Shown here: positions 33,524 through 45,113 of the stretch, piece after piece | Layout: each line of letters starts with the position of its first letter | How positions within the stretch are numbered: position 1 is the first letter of the stretch | DNA from: Daucus carota subsp. sativus | Lineage: Eukaryota; Streptophyta; Magnoliopsida; Apiales; Apiaceae | Assembly (NCBI RefSeq): GCF_001625215.2 | Contig: NC_030389.2 | Location: 39,979,454 to 40,043,453 of the forward strand | Reading direction: 5' to 3' | Length of the DNA: 64,000 bases | Made by a program: the position numbers and the translations under genes | Notes under the pieces: model-generated | The model's database searches: none | Told to the model about the DNA's origin: nothing | Seen by the model: the letters and a program-made list of their open reading frames with translations, nothing else

Positions 33524-36063
33524 CTATCGAGGACCATTTGCTGCGAAAAGTAAATGTTTAGTATCGACGCTATCCTGTCCAGAAAAATTCCCAGTACTGC
33601 TGTAGGCGTCGATGGATACGGTGTACAAGTCCGATGATTCTTCAGCATCATGACTCATGAGAGCCTGTTGTTCCGGTTCATGCTGATTATTGTTATTAGC
33701 CCAAGGATGTTTAGTGTACTTTCTTATTCCTTCCAGTTCCATTGCCACTTCTTTCATTGTAGGTCTGTCCTCACCGTTCAAGCTAAGACATCGCTTCACA
33801 AGTTTTCCTGCGGCTTCTAACTGCTCTAAACTACCTTCCCTCACCACTCGTGGCTCGAGGATCTGAAACAGCCGGTTTTCCTTAACTGACATTATGAAGT
33901 AGGTTGCCAGATTCTTCTCCTCTGCAGGACTGTCAAGTAAAAGTGGTTTTCTCCCGGTTAAGAGCTCAGCAAGAACTACGCCAAAGCTATAAACATCGCT
34001 TTTATCTGTCAACTGACTTGTATGAAAGTACTCGGGATCAAGATAGCCTAGTGTTCCCTGGACTAATGTAGTAACCTGTGTTTGGTCCAGGGGTACTAGT
34101 CTTGAAGCCCCGAAATCTGAAATCTTTGTGGTGTAGCTTTCGTTGAGCAATATGTTTGCAGACTTCACGTCTCTGTGAATGACAGGCATGGATGCTGCTG
34201 AATGAAGATAGGCAAGTGCACCAGCAGATTCTGTGGCTATTCTCAAGCGATTTTCAAGGGATAACCACGCGACTCCTCTGCTATTGTGGATGTGTTGATA
34301 TAGAGTACCATTCGCGACAAACTCATAGACCAACAATGGGACTTCAGTCTCCAAACAACACCCTAATAGCTTCACCACATGTCTGTGATTAACTTGTGTG
34401 AGAATGACCACCTCATTAATGAATTGCTCAATTTGACTCTCATCCATTATTCTTGACTTCTTTATTGCAACAACGCGATGATCTGGTAAAATACCTTTGT
34501 ACACTGTGCCATAACCACCACGTCCGACAATCCTGTCTGCAGCGTAGTTATCAGTAGCTTTCTCCAATTCTTCAGCTGTGAAAATCTTTGTGGATGACTC
34601 TACACCACCGCCACTTGAAGTTATTTGTTGTTTCAAGAGCACACCACCGTTTTGTTGGAAAAACTTCTCCCTCTCTTTTATGAGTTTCCTTCTTTTGATG
34701 GTAAAATACAGAAAACTTACTCCCAGCATTAAGGCCAAGAAACCAAAGCCCATACCTACACAAAATTTGGAATTACATGTATACTACTTACAAGAACTTC
34801 ATAAAAGGTATTATTTAAACACAATTGAAATTTTAAAATCTTTTTTTAACAGAGCGATATATTACCTAATGAGAACTTGATTACTGGAAATCTTGAACTC
34901 TTAGCTATGCAGCCTTGGCTATTTTCCTCACCATTGCCATAGTATCCGTGTGGACAAGAACAGTTATAACTCCCTGGAGTATTGATGCAAATTTTCTCGC
35001 ACGAATTTTTGGTTGGATCAGCACATTCATCAATATCTACCAAATAAACAGCAGAACAGATTAGACAGGGAAAATTGGCTAAGGGTCTGTTAAATATTTA
35101 TGTCAGTACTGTCTTGAGTAAAGAAATAAAACATTTTATAAACTTACCTTGGCAACCAGGACTTAGGTATGGATTGCCCTCATAACCCTCAAGGCAGCTA
35201 CAGCTATACCCTCCAAAACCACTGTCTGAGGTAGTGCAGAAAGTATTTGATTGACATGCATAAGCATCTGAATTTCGAGCTTCATCACAAGTCTGGTTCC
35301 CAATTACCCAGTCAAGCACTATCCGAACACTATCCATTGTCCTATTTATAAACGTAGGATCAGAAAAATCCGAAGCACCACGAAACTTAAAACTCTCTTT
35401 TTCACCCAGAAAAGCATAGCTACAAGGATCAAATGACCAAACCTCAGTATGGTTTCTCAAAGTAGAGAGACTGGTATAATAGTACTTTAGGCCTTTAGGT
35501 ATCACTGTCTGACAGCAACCAATCCCGGAACAACCATAATCAAGAACATCCTCAGCTTTCGAGCACACAGTAATGCAACCACCACTGTAATTCCTTTGAT
35601 CTGATCCAATAATCAATGCCACATCATCACAACCGACCACAGAAAAAGTGTTCAACTCTGAGAAAGTGTAGGGAGAATCCAAGAGATTCGTGTAGGCGGG
35701 CTTATCAGTGGTCAGATCACCAGTTGAACTGTAACACTTAGTAGCCATGACATTAGAAACGCGCATCTGAGAATTTAGTATCTCATGGATTTGAACATTG
35801 CCGCTACCTATGAAGGCCTTGGGAGGACTAAAAGACGTGTTGCAGTTCACATCGAACCATGTGGAAGAGTCTATGGAACAGCCAGAGCCTACTCCAATGC
35901 CAAACGGATATGGAACAGTTAAGTTCCCGCACTTGCTCTGGCATCCTGGTTTGGCTATGGCTCTGGCCTCGGTGAAAGTGTTATTAATGTCGGATGCTCT
36001 CACATCCGACATTAATAACACTATTAGCATAGTCGCCGTACAATAGGCCAAAAATATCTGCAT
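33524..36063 (-). CDS. WAK: Wall-associated receptor kinase (WAK)
   Basis: Plasma-membrane receptor kinase linking the cell wall (pectin) to signalling. Exons 36063-35148, 35036-34866 and 34755-33524, GT-AG borders, 772 residues. Domains: signal peptide (residues 1-23), GUB_WAK galacturonan-binding region with [13 protein letters not shown], an EGF-like segment ending [17 protein letters not shown], then a calcium-binding EGF ([13 protein letters not shown] ... [15 protein letters not shown]), transmembrane segment ([18 protein letters not shown], ~363-380), and a kinase domain with [11 protein letters not shown] (~440), [18 protein letters not shown] (RD type), DFGAS and [10 protein letters not shown]. 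All catalytic motifs are intact. The signal-peptide codons contain a perfect inverted repeat (see findings). Confidence 0.95.
35977..36022. repeat. Perfect 20-bp inverted repeat with 6-base loop inside WAK exon 1
   Basis: AGTGTTATTAATGTCGGATG (35977-35996), loop CTCTCA, then its exact reverse complement (36003-36022). It codes for part of the signal peptide and the residues around its expected cleavage site ([16 protein letters not shown]). Confidence 0.95.
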
Positions 36064-36117
36064 TTTTTAGTTAGTAAAAAATTGATGCACTGAATGGTGA
36101 ACTAAGAACTACAAGGC

Positions 36118-36124
36118 TTTTATA
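36118..36124 (-). promoter_or_regulatory. TATA box of the WAK gene
   Basis: TATAAAA on the minus strand (within GTGTATAAAAGCC), 55 bases upstream of the WAK start codon. This implies a short leader of about 25-30 bases. Confidence 0.5.
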
Positions 36125-37867
36125 CACTCTCTTATGGGCAACTGATATTTTTATTCCAGTAGTTGACATACTAGAAGTTGACTTGGTTATGGCAGCAAGT
36201 GATCCAAATGCAATGCCGCAGTATTTGAATGTATTTAATTTGACCTTGCGCTATACAGAGAATTTGTGAATTGATTGAGCATTTGGGATTATTGTAAGTA
36301 TTTGTAACTTCAGAATCTGATCACCTTATTATTTAACAGCTTAACGCTGCAATAAAAAAATTCCGAAAAACTCTTAATAGGGGCTACTATAAACATCATA
36401 GCCTTAAAATAATCACTGTGTCTGGAAATTTAGTGTGGGCAGATAAAATTTTGAGGACAATAAGTCATGATACCCGGACTCGATTAAAAGCGTCCCAACA
36501 TGAATACATGTCCGATGTCCGACTCGATTATATTCTGACAAAATTACATATTTTTGGCCTAAAACAAGAATCTAAGTGTTCATACTCATATCATGTCCGA
36601 ATGTGAGGTCCGAGATGCGTGTCGGAACGTAATATGTATTCAACAGTCTGGTCCTCGGTGATAACGACATAAGTGAAATGGTTGAGTCGACTTGTTGTCA
36701 TATATGATGAACAGAAGCTGACAAATGATATTAGTACTAGGAAGCTAGGGGAAGCAAACGAGTAGAAGCCATTGACATTTACAATATTCTAATTGGAATG
36801 TGCTCAATTACAAGACAAGTAGACTTGGTAGTTGGTACGCTGAATGACTGACTGGTGAAGATGAGTTTCAGTGTAGTACTATACTGTGGCTGACATTCAT
36901 TGTGTAAGGCTATAAGCTGCAGAAAATGACACGCTTCGTTGGCTTGGATTTTCACTAGTAATTTTTCAGGGAACAGCTTTATATAAATGGAATCTTAAAA
37001 ACAATTCTCACATGCTATTAGAAAAGATTGGACTCTCGACACAAACAGAAAGAGACCAGACAACAGTTAGTAATAATAAAGAGAACCCGTATTTAAAATA
37101 AAATTATTTTTTTATTTTTGTGTTCAAAAATAATTTTAAAATATAATATATAAATTTGATATTTTTTGCTTCGGTTGTGAAACCCTAACTAATATCTAAT
37201 ATCAAGGGTTCATGGGTTCTCTCTTCTCCTTAAACATGATCCGATATGATATATCATCTTTGGAACATAGTTATTAAAATCCAAGCCTCATTCTAGAATC
37301 CTAACAAATTAAAGGAAGCTTCTGTATTTTTAACAATAGCAAATATTCTATTGAAGAAACTAATGCATAATTTCTATGGAAATGTTACCAATTATAATAT
37401 TTCTAGTTACACCTCAAGAAAAATTACAAAAAATCTTTTTTAATATTAGATCATTTTATTTGCTAGGTAAATATCAAACCATTTTTTTATGCTAAATAAA
37501 TATCAAATATCGAACCATTTTTTTATGCTAAATAAATATCAAATATCAAACCATTATTTTTCACTTTCCATATACATATATCTTATAATTATAGATATAC
37601 CAAGACGCTAATGAATAATTTTATGGTAATATTACAAATCTCACAAGAAATATCACTAATACAAATATTTTCGTAGTTTACTATTATATATCAAATCATT
37701 GCATTTGTTAGTCAAAAACCAAATTATTTATTATTCACTTTCCACAAATATCTCAAAATCAAAGCTATAAATAGATCAGAATGAACCATTAATCTTGGCA
37801 CAATCTACCATTCTTGTTCCTAATATTTTCTTGAAGAAGAGTACACCTCGTACTCAAAAGAAACACA
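36125..37867. other. Spacer between divergent WAK and cysteine-rich peptide genes
   Basis: Holds both promoters. No gene seen. AT content rises after 37080. A 36-bp AT-rich tandem repeat lies at 37479-37550 (CCATTTTTTTATGCTAAATA start). Confidence 0.5.
37766..37773 (+). promoter_or_regulatory. TATA box of the cysteine-rich peptide gene
   Basis: TATAAATA within GCTATAAATAGATC, 95 bases before the start codon at 37868, which is the expected spacing for a leader of about 65 bases. Confidence 0.65.
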
Positions 37868-38217
37868 ATGAGTTGCAAGTTATTTGTTTATACGACACTC
37901 GCTTTGATGATTATGCATGTTGCTATGTCAGAATTTTCTACTTGTCCAACCTCTCCTCCACCATATAAGTATAATTTTTGTTAATTAGCTTATTATTTGC
38001 GAAACATATATTATTTTATTTTAATATAATTTTTTGTGTTTTTTTACGTTCTGCAGCTCCCTCCAAGGACTTCAAAACATGCAAATGTCTTGCGATATTT
38101 GACAAACAATGCAATTCCGCCGACTGTGCCAATTTTTGTGTCAAAACTATAGGCGTAGGTTTGTTGGATGCTAAGTGTAACAACGCAATGAAGTGTTTGT
38201 GGGATTTTAAATGTTGA
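37868..38217 (+). CDS. Small secreted cysteine-rich peptide, family not recognised
   Basis: Two exons: 37868-37979 and 38057-38217, 90 residues. Exon 1 gives a signal peptide (MSCKLFVYTTLALMIMHVAM) and a proline-rich start (FSTCPTSPPPY). Exon 2 gives eight cysteines in KTCKCLAIFDKQC, ADCANFC, DAKC, MKC and ends with Cys (pattern CxC-x7-C-x4-C-x3-C-x11-C-x5-C-x4-C); a ninth Cys lies in exon 1. The C-x3-C is reminiscent of defensin-like folds, but the CxC sits at the N-terminal end, so I do not assign it to a known class. The intron position after the signal peptide is typical of plant secreted Cys-rich peptides. The donor that keeps the frame is T/GTTAAT; a stronger-looking GTATAA ten bases earlier would break the frame. 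The TATA box at the right distance supports a real gene. Confidence 0.6.
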
Positions 38218-38729
38218 GAAATTTGTATCTTGTTTCAACATATGAGTTGATGAGTTAAATTATCTTATAATATGTTTGCTTTGTATCTCGTGTTTTGTTT
38301 GCTTCGATTATCTTTAATCCAGTTTCTTGTGTATTTGCAAATAGCAGCAGATTTTCCCAATCGAGAAGTTCGACATATGGGTCAGGGTTGTATGGTTGCA
38401 CAACTTTCACCTTCGTTTGTGTTAAAACACCTTACATGAGTGAAAATAGTGAATGATCCATTAATTTATTATTATAAACATGCCTTCTGAAAAGAAACAT
38501 GGGATCCTGCGATAAATTTGATAGCCTAATTGAGAGTATATGGAGTTGGATATAATCATTGGATAAATTGCACCTGTAAAATATTATTTAAAATTTGATT
38601 AACTCTATAATCTATATTAGTTGATTATAATTTAAAAATAATATGTTTTTTTTTGGAAAAAAACATGTATAGTGATCCTTTGAAAATAGAGGTATATAAT
38701 TTTAGATAATAGTATATATATATTATATA
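38218..38729. other. AT-rich spacer after the peptide gene
   Basis: Includes the peptide gene's 3' end. No other feature is seen. Confidence 0.4.
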
Positions 38730-39243
38730 AAGTATAATGCATTTTGTGTATTTACACTTTAAGCAGCACACCACTGTACTTATAAAAGTACCACATGCAA
38801 TATTATAGATTGCAACTTGATACAGTTTGTGTGTTGCCGTCTAAAATTCCTAACGTCGTTGTTAACAGATATAGGAGTAAAACTATAATTCCACCTATGT
38901 AATGGCTCTTTTGTGTCCTTTTCAGCTATTTAACGAAATTACAACCCCTCCCAAGTCAAGGATTTCATCACATTCTTCAAGAGTGCGGCTCATTTTTGAT
39001 TTTGGAAAATGATTTGTTACAGAAATTAAAGTTGTATGTGGTTGTCGAATGATTTGGGGGATTGCAGCTTCGTTAAATAGTTGAAAAAGGACACAAAATA
39101 GCCATCACATAGGTGAAATTATACCTTCAACACACAAACTGTATCAGATTATAACCTACAGTATTGCATGTGGTGTTTTTAGAAATGCAATATTATAAGT
39201 GATGTCTCGTTTAAAATACATGTACACAAAATGCACTTTACTC
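38730..39243. mobile_element. Foldback element with 9-bp target duplication (MULE-type)
   Basis: The two halves are imperfect inverted copies: ATGCATTTTGTGTA, TGATACAGTTTGTGTGT, CCACCTATGTAATGGC and TTTTGTGTCCTTTTCAGCTA at left have reverse complements at right. Total 514 bp. TATTATATA flanks it on both sides (38721-38729, 39244-39252), though the AT-rich setting weakens this. No coding capacity. Confidence 0.65.
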
Positions 39244-39252
39244 TATTATATA

Positions 39253-41301
39253 TATTATTTATCATATTCGATTTCGAAATCTTTTTTGAAGATATCTCCG
39301 AATTCAAATATAAATTCAGGCACGTAACTTGGATTCGATATAACTCTAATTTTGAGACATGAATTTGTATGGATTTGAAATTTAAGAAAAACAAAATACA
39401 ACTATTTCTTTTAACGAATAAAAAATATTCCATATATGAAGTGATATGATGCCAAATTTTGTTAAAAAATAATATTACGTACCATATATATTTGTTTTCA
39501 ATTACGTATCACAAATTCTGTTCATTTTTTTCTAAATAATATAATGGACGACGACTTTTAATTGGACGGTTCATGTGTATATAAAAATTTATTATTTATT
39601 ATTATGATAATAGGAGCGGACCAATCATACATTACCAAGTACATTTAGAGAAAAGATTCGAAGCAATTTTTTAAAAATCTAGCAATTTCCAATCAAAAAT
39701 TAAAAAACAAAATTTTCACATGTTTACGACCTATTTTACCTTAAATAAGATTCTTCCTCAATATTTCCATATCTTTAGAGCATCTCCAACCATCTAAAAC
39801 CCTTGGCTAAAAAGTGAGTTGGCTTACTTAAAATAAAAAAATTTAGCCAACAGCTCCAAAAACTCAACTCCAACCATGCTCACCTGTTGTCTATAAATTT
39901 AGCCAACCTCCTATGGATGGCTAAATTTGTCGAACCTCTACAGGTCTGTAAGAAAATCTGTAGGAAGATTGTACATCATTTATTACCATATTGAATTGAT
40001 ATATTCTATTTTAACAATTTAAAATATTAATAACATACTATTTTTAAATTATAGCCAACCAATATAGCCAGTACCATTGAAGCAAAATGTCTTACAGGTT
40101 CAGCAAATTTTACATAATGTCTTACAGGTCCAATTTAGCCAACGATTATAGCCAACGCCGTTGGAGATGCTCTTATAACATATTTTACTTTAAAGACTTA
40201 ATTACTAAAAAAACTATTAAATTTTTATGATTTTTTCATTTTAACCATAATACTAATTTTGTTGCAGAAAAATGCAACTAACTAATAGAAAACATATTTG
40301 AGAGAATCCAATTTCAACCATGGTTAAATGGATGTCCTATGCAACATTACTAAAATATCATTTTTTTATAATTTTGGTTTAAATATTTACATAATTCATT
40401 ACACACGGACCAAACAAGCTGTTTTTATTTGAATTATTAGGGTTACTAATAATATAATTTTAAATTATTGTCGGCTAAATAATTAATTTATTTTAGTTTA
40501 TATTTTTTTTGATTAGTAAGAATTTACTCTTATTTTAAAATTACATATATATATATATATATATTGTTTGAAGAATTATATTTATAATCGAAAATCATAA
40601 TCGAAAAATGTATAATATTTTTTAATAATCATGTAGAAATCTCAAAATACCATATATATTATATGTGCTTGTGTAGGTTGTACCCGAACAAAATACATTT
40701 ATCATATCTATGTTGCAGTAATATCGACAAAATTAGTAACACTGATTCATAAAGCGATCAAGAGTTTGAATAAATTTATAAATTTTTATATCACATGAAA
40801 AATTATCGATACACAGGTATCTAGTAGGCTGATTGTGTTTCAAAAGAATCATGCTAACATTGTCCTCTACCTTCATACATAAATTATGATTCGCTCTATA
40901 TTTGTGTAAAATATGAATTAGGATTTTGACCTTTTAATTGGATAGTAAAAAAATTAATAAAATTCATATATTAATTAATTTAATAATTAATAACTTGATA
41001 ATATATGTGGCATACATCTCAAAGTTAACTTAACCGTGGTTATGGATTAGTGATATTGGGTTTTTAGAATATAAATTTTTAAAGTTATTTGCATTATACT
41101 GCAATAAATATACCATTATGGTTAAAATGAAAAAAACATGATAATTGTATAGTTTTTTTGGTAATTAAGTCTACTTTAAATAAAATTCTTCCTCCACTCC
41201 CTTGTATACATACACAGAGATCTGTATCTATATTCTATATCCATCCATATCCATATATATAATCAAGTGAAACACACTTCAGATTCAAATCACCACCGCT
41301 A
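39253..41301. other. AT-rich spacer upstream of the BSD gene
   Basis: Contains the Tourist-type MITE at 39778-40172 and an (AT)n run near 40545-40564. No gene seen. A TATATATAA motif at 41254 is a weak promoter candidate for the BSD gene, but it is only 40 bases from the start codon. Confidence 0.5.
39778..40172. mobile_element. Tourist/Harbinger-type MITE
   Basis: GAGCATCTCCAAC at the left and GTTGGAGATGCTC at the right are perfect inverted ends, and TTA flanks both sides (39775-39777, 40173-40175), the 3-bp duplication of PIF/Harbinger elements. 395 bp, with internal TTTAGCCAAC repeats. Confidence 0.85.
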
Positions 41302-42600
41302 ATGAACTTCTTCAAATCCGTCTTCTCCGACGACCCCGATGATTCTACTCCCCAAACTACCCCCACTCTTCCCCCAAATCCCGAACCAAACCCTAACCCT
41401 AACCCCGACCCGGCCCATGACCCGACCCGCGAAATCTCCACCGTCACCACCGCCTGGTCCTTCGGCACCACTCTCTTGAAAAACCTGGCCTCGAAATCCG
41501 AGTCAGTGATCGACACTTATCGCCGTGATCTGGAGGAATTCAGCTCCGGGATTCGGAAGGAGACGGAGGTGATCCGACAAGCCGCTTCGAAGGCGGTGCA
41601 CGACTTGCCGGGATCGCTGGAGGCCGGCGCGGCGGTGGCGCAGGAGAAATTGGAGTCTGTTGGGCAAGTGATTGATGATTTTACGGATATAATTGTGCGG
41701 AATAGGGATATTCTGGTTGTTAATGATCGGGGAGAGGAGTACGATTACCCGAGGGGGGGAGGGGAGGGGGGAGGGAATGTGAGGGCGTATAGTCGGGTGG
41801 AGGCGTTGGTGAGGGGAGTGGAATGTGATTTGAATACGTATTGTAGGGAGGTGGAGGAGGTGGAGGAGTTTGAGGAGTGGAGGAAGGGGTTTGGGGAGGG
41901 GGAGAGAGCGGGGGCGATTGAGGAGGCGGTGGAGGGGAATGGGGTGATTCGGGAGATTTTTGAGGAGGTGGTTCCGGGGAAAGTGAGTGAGGAGGTTTTT
42001 TGGGAGAGGTTGTTTTTTAGGGTGTGGAAGGTGAGGAAGGCGGAGGAGGCTAGGAGTAGGTTGGTGAGGAGGGCGATTTCGGGGGATGAGGAGGAGTTGA
42101 GTTGGGATGTGGATGAGGAGGAGTTTGAGGAGTGTGAGGAGAGGACGTTGGAACGGGGGGATGCAGTGGAGGGGAAAGGGCGGAAGTTGGAAAATGAGGA
42201 GGAAGGTGGTGGTAAGGAGTTGGGAATTGGGAGTTTGGAGGAGACGGATTTGAATGGGGATAAGAAGGTGGAGGAGACTGAATTGAGTGTTGATAAACAG
42301 GCGGGGGAGAGTGGATCTAGTGTTGATAAGCAGGCAGGGAGAATTGATGAGAAAGTGACGTCAGAAGGGAAAACAGATAGTGATATATCGGTTATTTCTA
42401 GTCAGTTGTCTCCTGAGGAAGAGGATCTTGGATGGGATGAGATTGAAGATATTGGGAGTGGTGATGAGCGTAAGGCGGCGGCGGATGTGAGTCCAAATAA
42501 AGCTGATTTGCGCAAACGATTGAGTGTTGCTGCTGCTGCGGATGAAGAAGAAGATTTGACATGGGATATTGAAGATGACGATGAGCCTGTGAAGTCGTGA
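41302..42600 (+). CDS. BSD domain-containing protein, single exon
   Basis: 432 residues. N-terminus MNFFKSVFSDDP, then a Pro-rich stretch with an NPNPNPDP run (~26-40), a helical region (~50-130: TTLLKNLASKSESVIDTYRRDLEEF, QEKLESVGQVIDDFTDIIV), the BSD domain (~186-245) with its conserved Phe-Trp pair (EEVFWERLFFRVWKVRKAEEAR), and an acidic C-terminus. Three copies of an acidic Trp-Asp motif (EELSWDVDEEE, EDLGWDEIED, EDLTWDIEDDD) occur between residue ~270 and the end. BSD domains occur in TFIIH p62 and in synapse-associated and DOS2-like proteins; the plant role is not well known. GC content is clearly higher than in flanking DNA. Start chosen as the first Met, which matches the family N-terminus as I remember it. 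Confidence 0.85.
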   Translation: MNFFKSVFSDDPDDSTPQTTPTLPPNPEPNPNPNPDPAHDPTREISTVTTAWSFGTTLLKNLASKSESVIDTYRRDLEEFSSGIRKETEVIRQAASKAVHDLPGSLEAGAAVAQEKLESVGQVIDDFTDIIVRNRDILVVNDRGEEYDYPRGGGEGGGNVRAYSRVEALVRGVECDLNTYCREVEEVEEFEEWRKGFGEGERAGAIEEAVEGNGVIREIFEEVVPGKVSEEVFWERLFFRVWKVRKAEEARSRLVRRAISGDEEELSWDVDEEEFEECEERTLERGDAVEGKGRKLENEEEGGGKELGIGSLEETDLNGDKKVEETELSVDKQAGESGSSVDKQAGRIDEKVTSEGKTDSDISVISSQLSPEEEDLGWDEIEDIGSGDERKAAADVSPNKADLRKRLSVAAAADEEEDLTWDIEDDDEPVKS

Positions 42601-43398
42601 TCATCGAGATTACAATCTATGTTTATGCCTAACAGCACGTCTCAGGTTGATAAGTCATGAATTGAATTTATCGTATTAATGTCTACTGTTTCAAATTCCT
42701 TTCTAAGATGTCGTTTGACAGGAATTGTGTTTGATATTTCAATGTACATATTGCAATCTTTCTCAGTGGAGCTATCTAAATGTGCTCTCTATACTTTAGA
42801 CACACTTATTAATGTACTTGGGATCTCTGTTAACCCTCGGAACATCTGCACATTTCTCAGAACTATAATGTACTGTTTTCTTGTTACAGAGGTACTAGTT
42901 TGTTGAATTTAAACTTTCTTGCTGAAATGCTACTTGATTTGTGAAACAAGTTCAGTTGCTGCCTTTTGTATGATCCTCCTCCATTTTTGGCTAGTAAATG
43001 CTAATCTATCTAGAATCTCAGACACTCAAGTGTTGATGCTTCTGCTTGAATTATATTTGCAGATCTTATGCCATCTAATCTGATCTCAAACTGAAAAATG
43101 TATTCATTTACACAATGACACCGCTAGGTTTTGCTTAAAGGAGGTCATAAGCAGGTCCGTTTATTTTGCCAAGTATTAGAAAGAAGCTGGAATATGGTCA
43201 CTTCTTTGTGGCGAGCATTTGCACTCAGCTTCAAGTTGTATTACAATGCCCTTAGCTTCAAATTGAACTACAATACTATATAGCTTCTTCAGTGTGTTTC
43301 ATCTTCGGTGTTAAATGATACAGTCGTTTTGAGTGAAACTATCAAGCTGTGCTCTCCATACTCTGTTTACCCCTGCTGACAACTGCACATATCTCATA

Positions 43399-43657
43399 CT
43401 CCCTCCGTCCCTAAATACTTTTCCCATTTGTCATTATCACATTTGCCAATACACAATTTTGATCATTAATATTTTTGATTTTATATTAGCATTAAATATA
43501 AAACCTTCACCGCATTAAAGTACTCATAAATACGAATACAACAAGATCACTCATGACTATATTTTATCTTATAGATTAGACGTAAATTAGTAATTTGTCT
43601 CGTGTTATGAACAGTGCCGATATTTCAAACGAGAAACATTTTTAGAGACGGAGGGAG
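43399..43657. mobile_element. Stowaway-type MITE, 259-bp family, copy 2
   Basis: CTCCCTCCGTCCC ... GAGACGGAGGGAG, flanked by TA, same length and internal sequence as the copy at 32387-32645. Confidence 0.85.
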
Positions 43658-43737
43658 TACTATAATGTACTTTCTCATAAGTGTACCGGAATACAAAACC
43701 GAAAGAAAAGGCTTCTTTCTAACAAGAAAGTCTGATT

Positions 43738-43880
43738 CATAAGAAAACCACCAGAATGGTGTAATCAAGGAAGTAAAAAAACCACCAGAATGGTGTAATC
43801 AAGGAACATCAAAAAGTATTTAGCAAAAAAAAAAAAAGGAACATCAAAAAGTATTTAGCAAAAAAAAAAAAGGAACATCG
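43738..43880 (+). repeat. Nested short tandem duplications
   Basis: AAACCACCAGAATGGTGTAA appears twice about 38 bases apart, then GGAACATCAAAAAGTATTTA plus an A-rich tail appears twice. GGAACATC occurs a third time. This is consistent with successive slippage around A-runs. Confidence 0.75.
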
Positions 43881-44187
43881 TAAAAAAAGTTGGGAGTTGC
43901 ACGGGAGGGGAGGAACAAACCCCGCGAGGCATTTGTCTGATACCGGCAGAGCACCTCTAACCCTGACCCGAGGGGCTATAAGGAAGTGCAAGACTCCCTT
44001 ATCTACCCTGTGGCTTGCTGCACATTATTTGCTTTGGTATTTAATTATAAAGGGCAAATACCAGAGAAATCCCTCACTATAACATTGTCATTCTCTTTTA
44101 ATGAGAAAGGTTTAGGGTTTATGGAGCAATGTGCGGCGCCACAGACCCCACAACTCCCAAGTTGTGAAATGTGCCAATGTGTGTACA

Positions 44188-44237
44188 TTATGAACCCCAG
44201 AGAACTTGTCTAACTAGTCGATGTGGGAAACAAAACT
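44188..44237 (+). repeat. Dispersed repeat fragment, copy 2
   Basis: Matches the fragment at 33262-33316 over about 45 bases (CTTGTCTAACTAGTCGATGT). Confidence 0.5.
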
Positions 44238-44419
44238 CCTCTTCCTTACACTAAAACAACTTACCAATACAACAGTCTTACAATCTGCATTGTTGCTTCA
44301 CTGATTACAGCACAAAACTTGAACGATATCACGGTGAAGAATAATATTCTTCATTGCTTTAACAATATTAGTCGATTGTATGATGTAGTTTAGACTGAAC
44401 TTCAAATCCCTATCTGTAT

Positions 44420-44661
44420 CAGGGGCGGAACCGGGGGCGAAGGGGGGCTGGAGCCCCGGCTAGGAAAAAAAATCAGTAGAATTTTTTTCTTTCAACCCCG
44501 AATGTTCTCTAAAAATGATATAAACAAATTTTTTGAGTCCCGGATAAGTTTCAAAAATCTTTGTATTGAATGATATTTTTTCTTCAATCAAATGTTGTTA
44601 AATATTTGAGTCCCGAATATTTTTTGAACCCCGGTGATTTGATCTCCTGGTTCCGCCACTG
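44420..44661. mobile_element. hAT-type MITE with 8-bp target duplication
   Basis: Starts CAGGGGCGGAACC and ends GGTTCCGCCACTG. ATCTGTAT is duplicated on both sides (44412-44419, 44662-44669). The 8-bp duplication and CAGGGGCGGA ends fit plant hAT MITEs. 242 bp, non-coding. Confidence 0.85.
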
Positions 44662-45113
44662 ATCTGTATAATGGCTATATACTAACTGAAGTGATTTTTT
44701 TATTTTTGGAGCCGTACCGAAAACATCTATTGGCCTGAGCATGTTATATTCAATATATGTCTATACAAATAAGAAATCATCACAGGTAAATATGAAACAT
44801 GAACATGCATGGTGAAGCTCAATTTAAATTGAATTATACAGACACATAAACAAAAAAGAAATGTTAGAAGTACTAATGAAACTAGTCTTCTGTTGTGATT
44901 TTAGGGTCTGAAATCCTAATTCTAAATCTATTCATTATCCAGATATTCGTATTCTAAGTTTATCATCCTAGTTTAATTTTAAATCTTAATTATAATCGAA
45001 TTTTAATCCTTTACTATAAATATTCGATTATTATTGATTATTGAAACTACTCGAGGAAGGACGATTTCTCGTTAAACCCCCTTTTTGTTTCTCCGACTGA
45101 AAAGCCTTGAGCA

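Larger units (their letters stand above)
42601..45113. other. Spacer between BSD and HISN7-like genes
   Basis: Contains the BSD gene 3' UTR, a Stowaway MITE, nested duplications at 43738-43880, a hAT MITE at 44420 and no supported gene. The segment 43890-44040 has a different, GC-richer composition and may be a SINE remnant, but I could not confirm Pol III boxes. Confidence 0.5.

Noticed and set aside
42398-42638. Minus-strand frames rich in His/Ser
   Set aside because: Antisense of the acidic tail of the BSD protein.
43890-44040. GC-richer segment after A-runs, possible SINE
   Set aside because: I could not identify A and B boxes with correct spacing on either strand.
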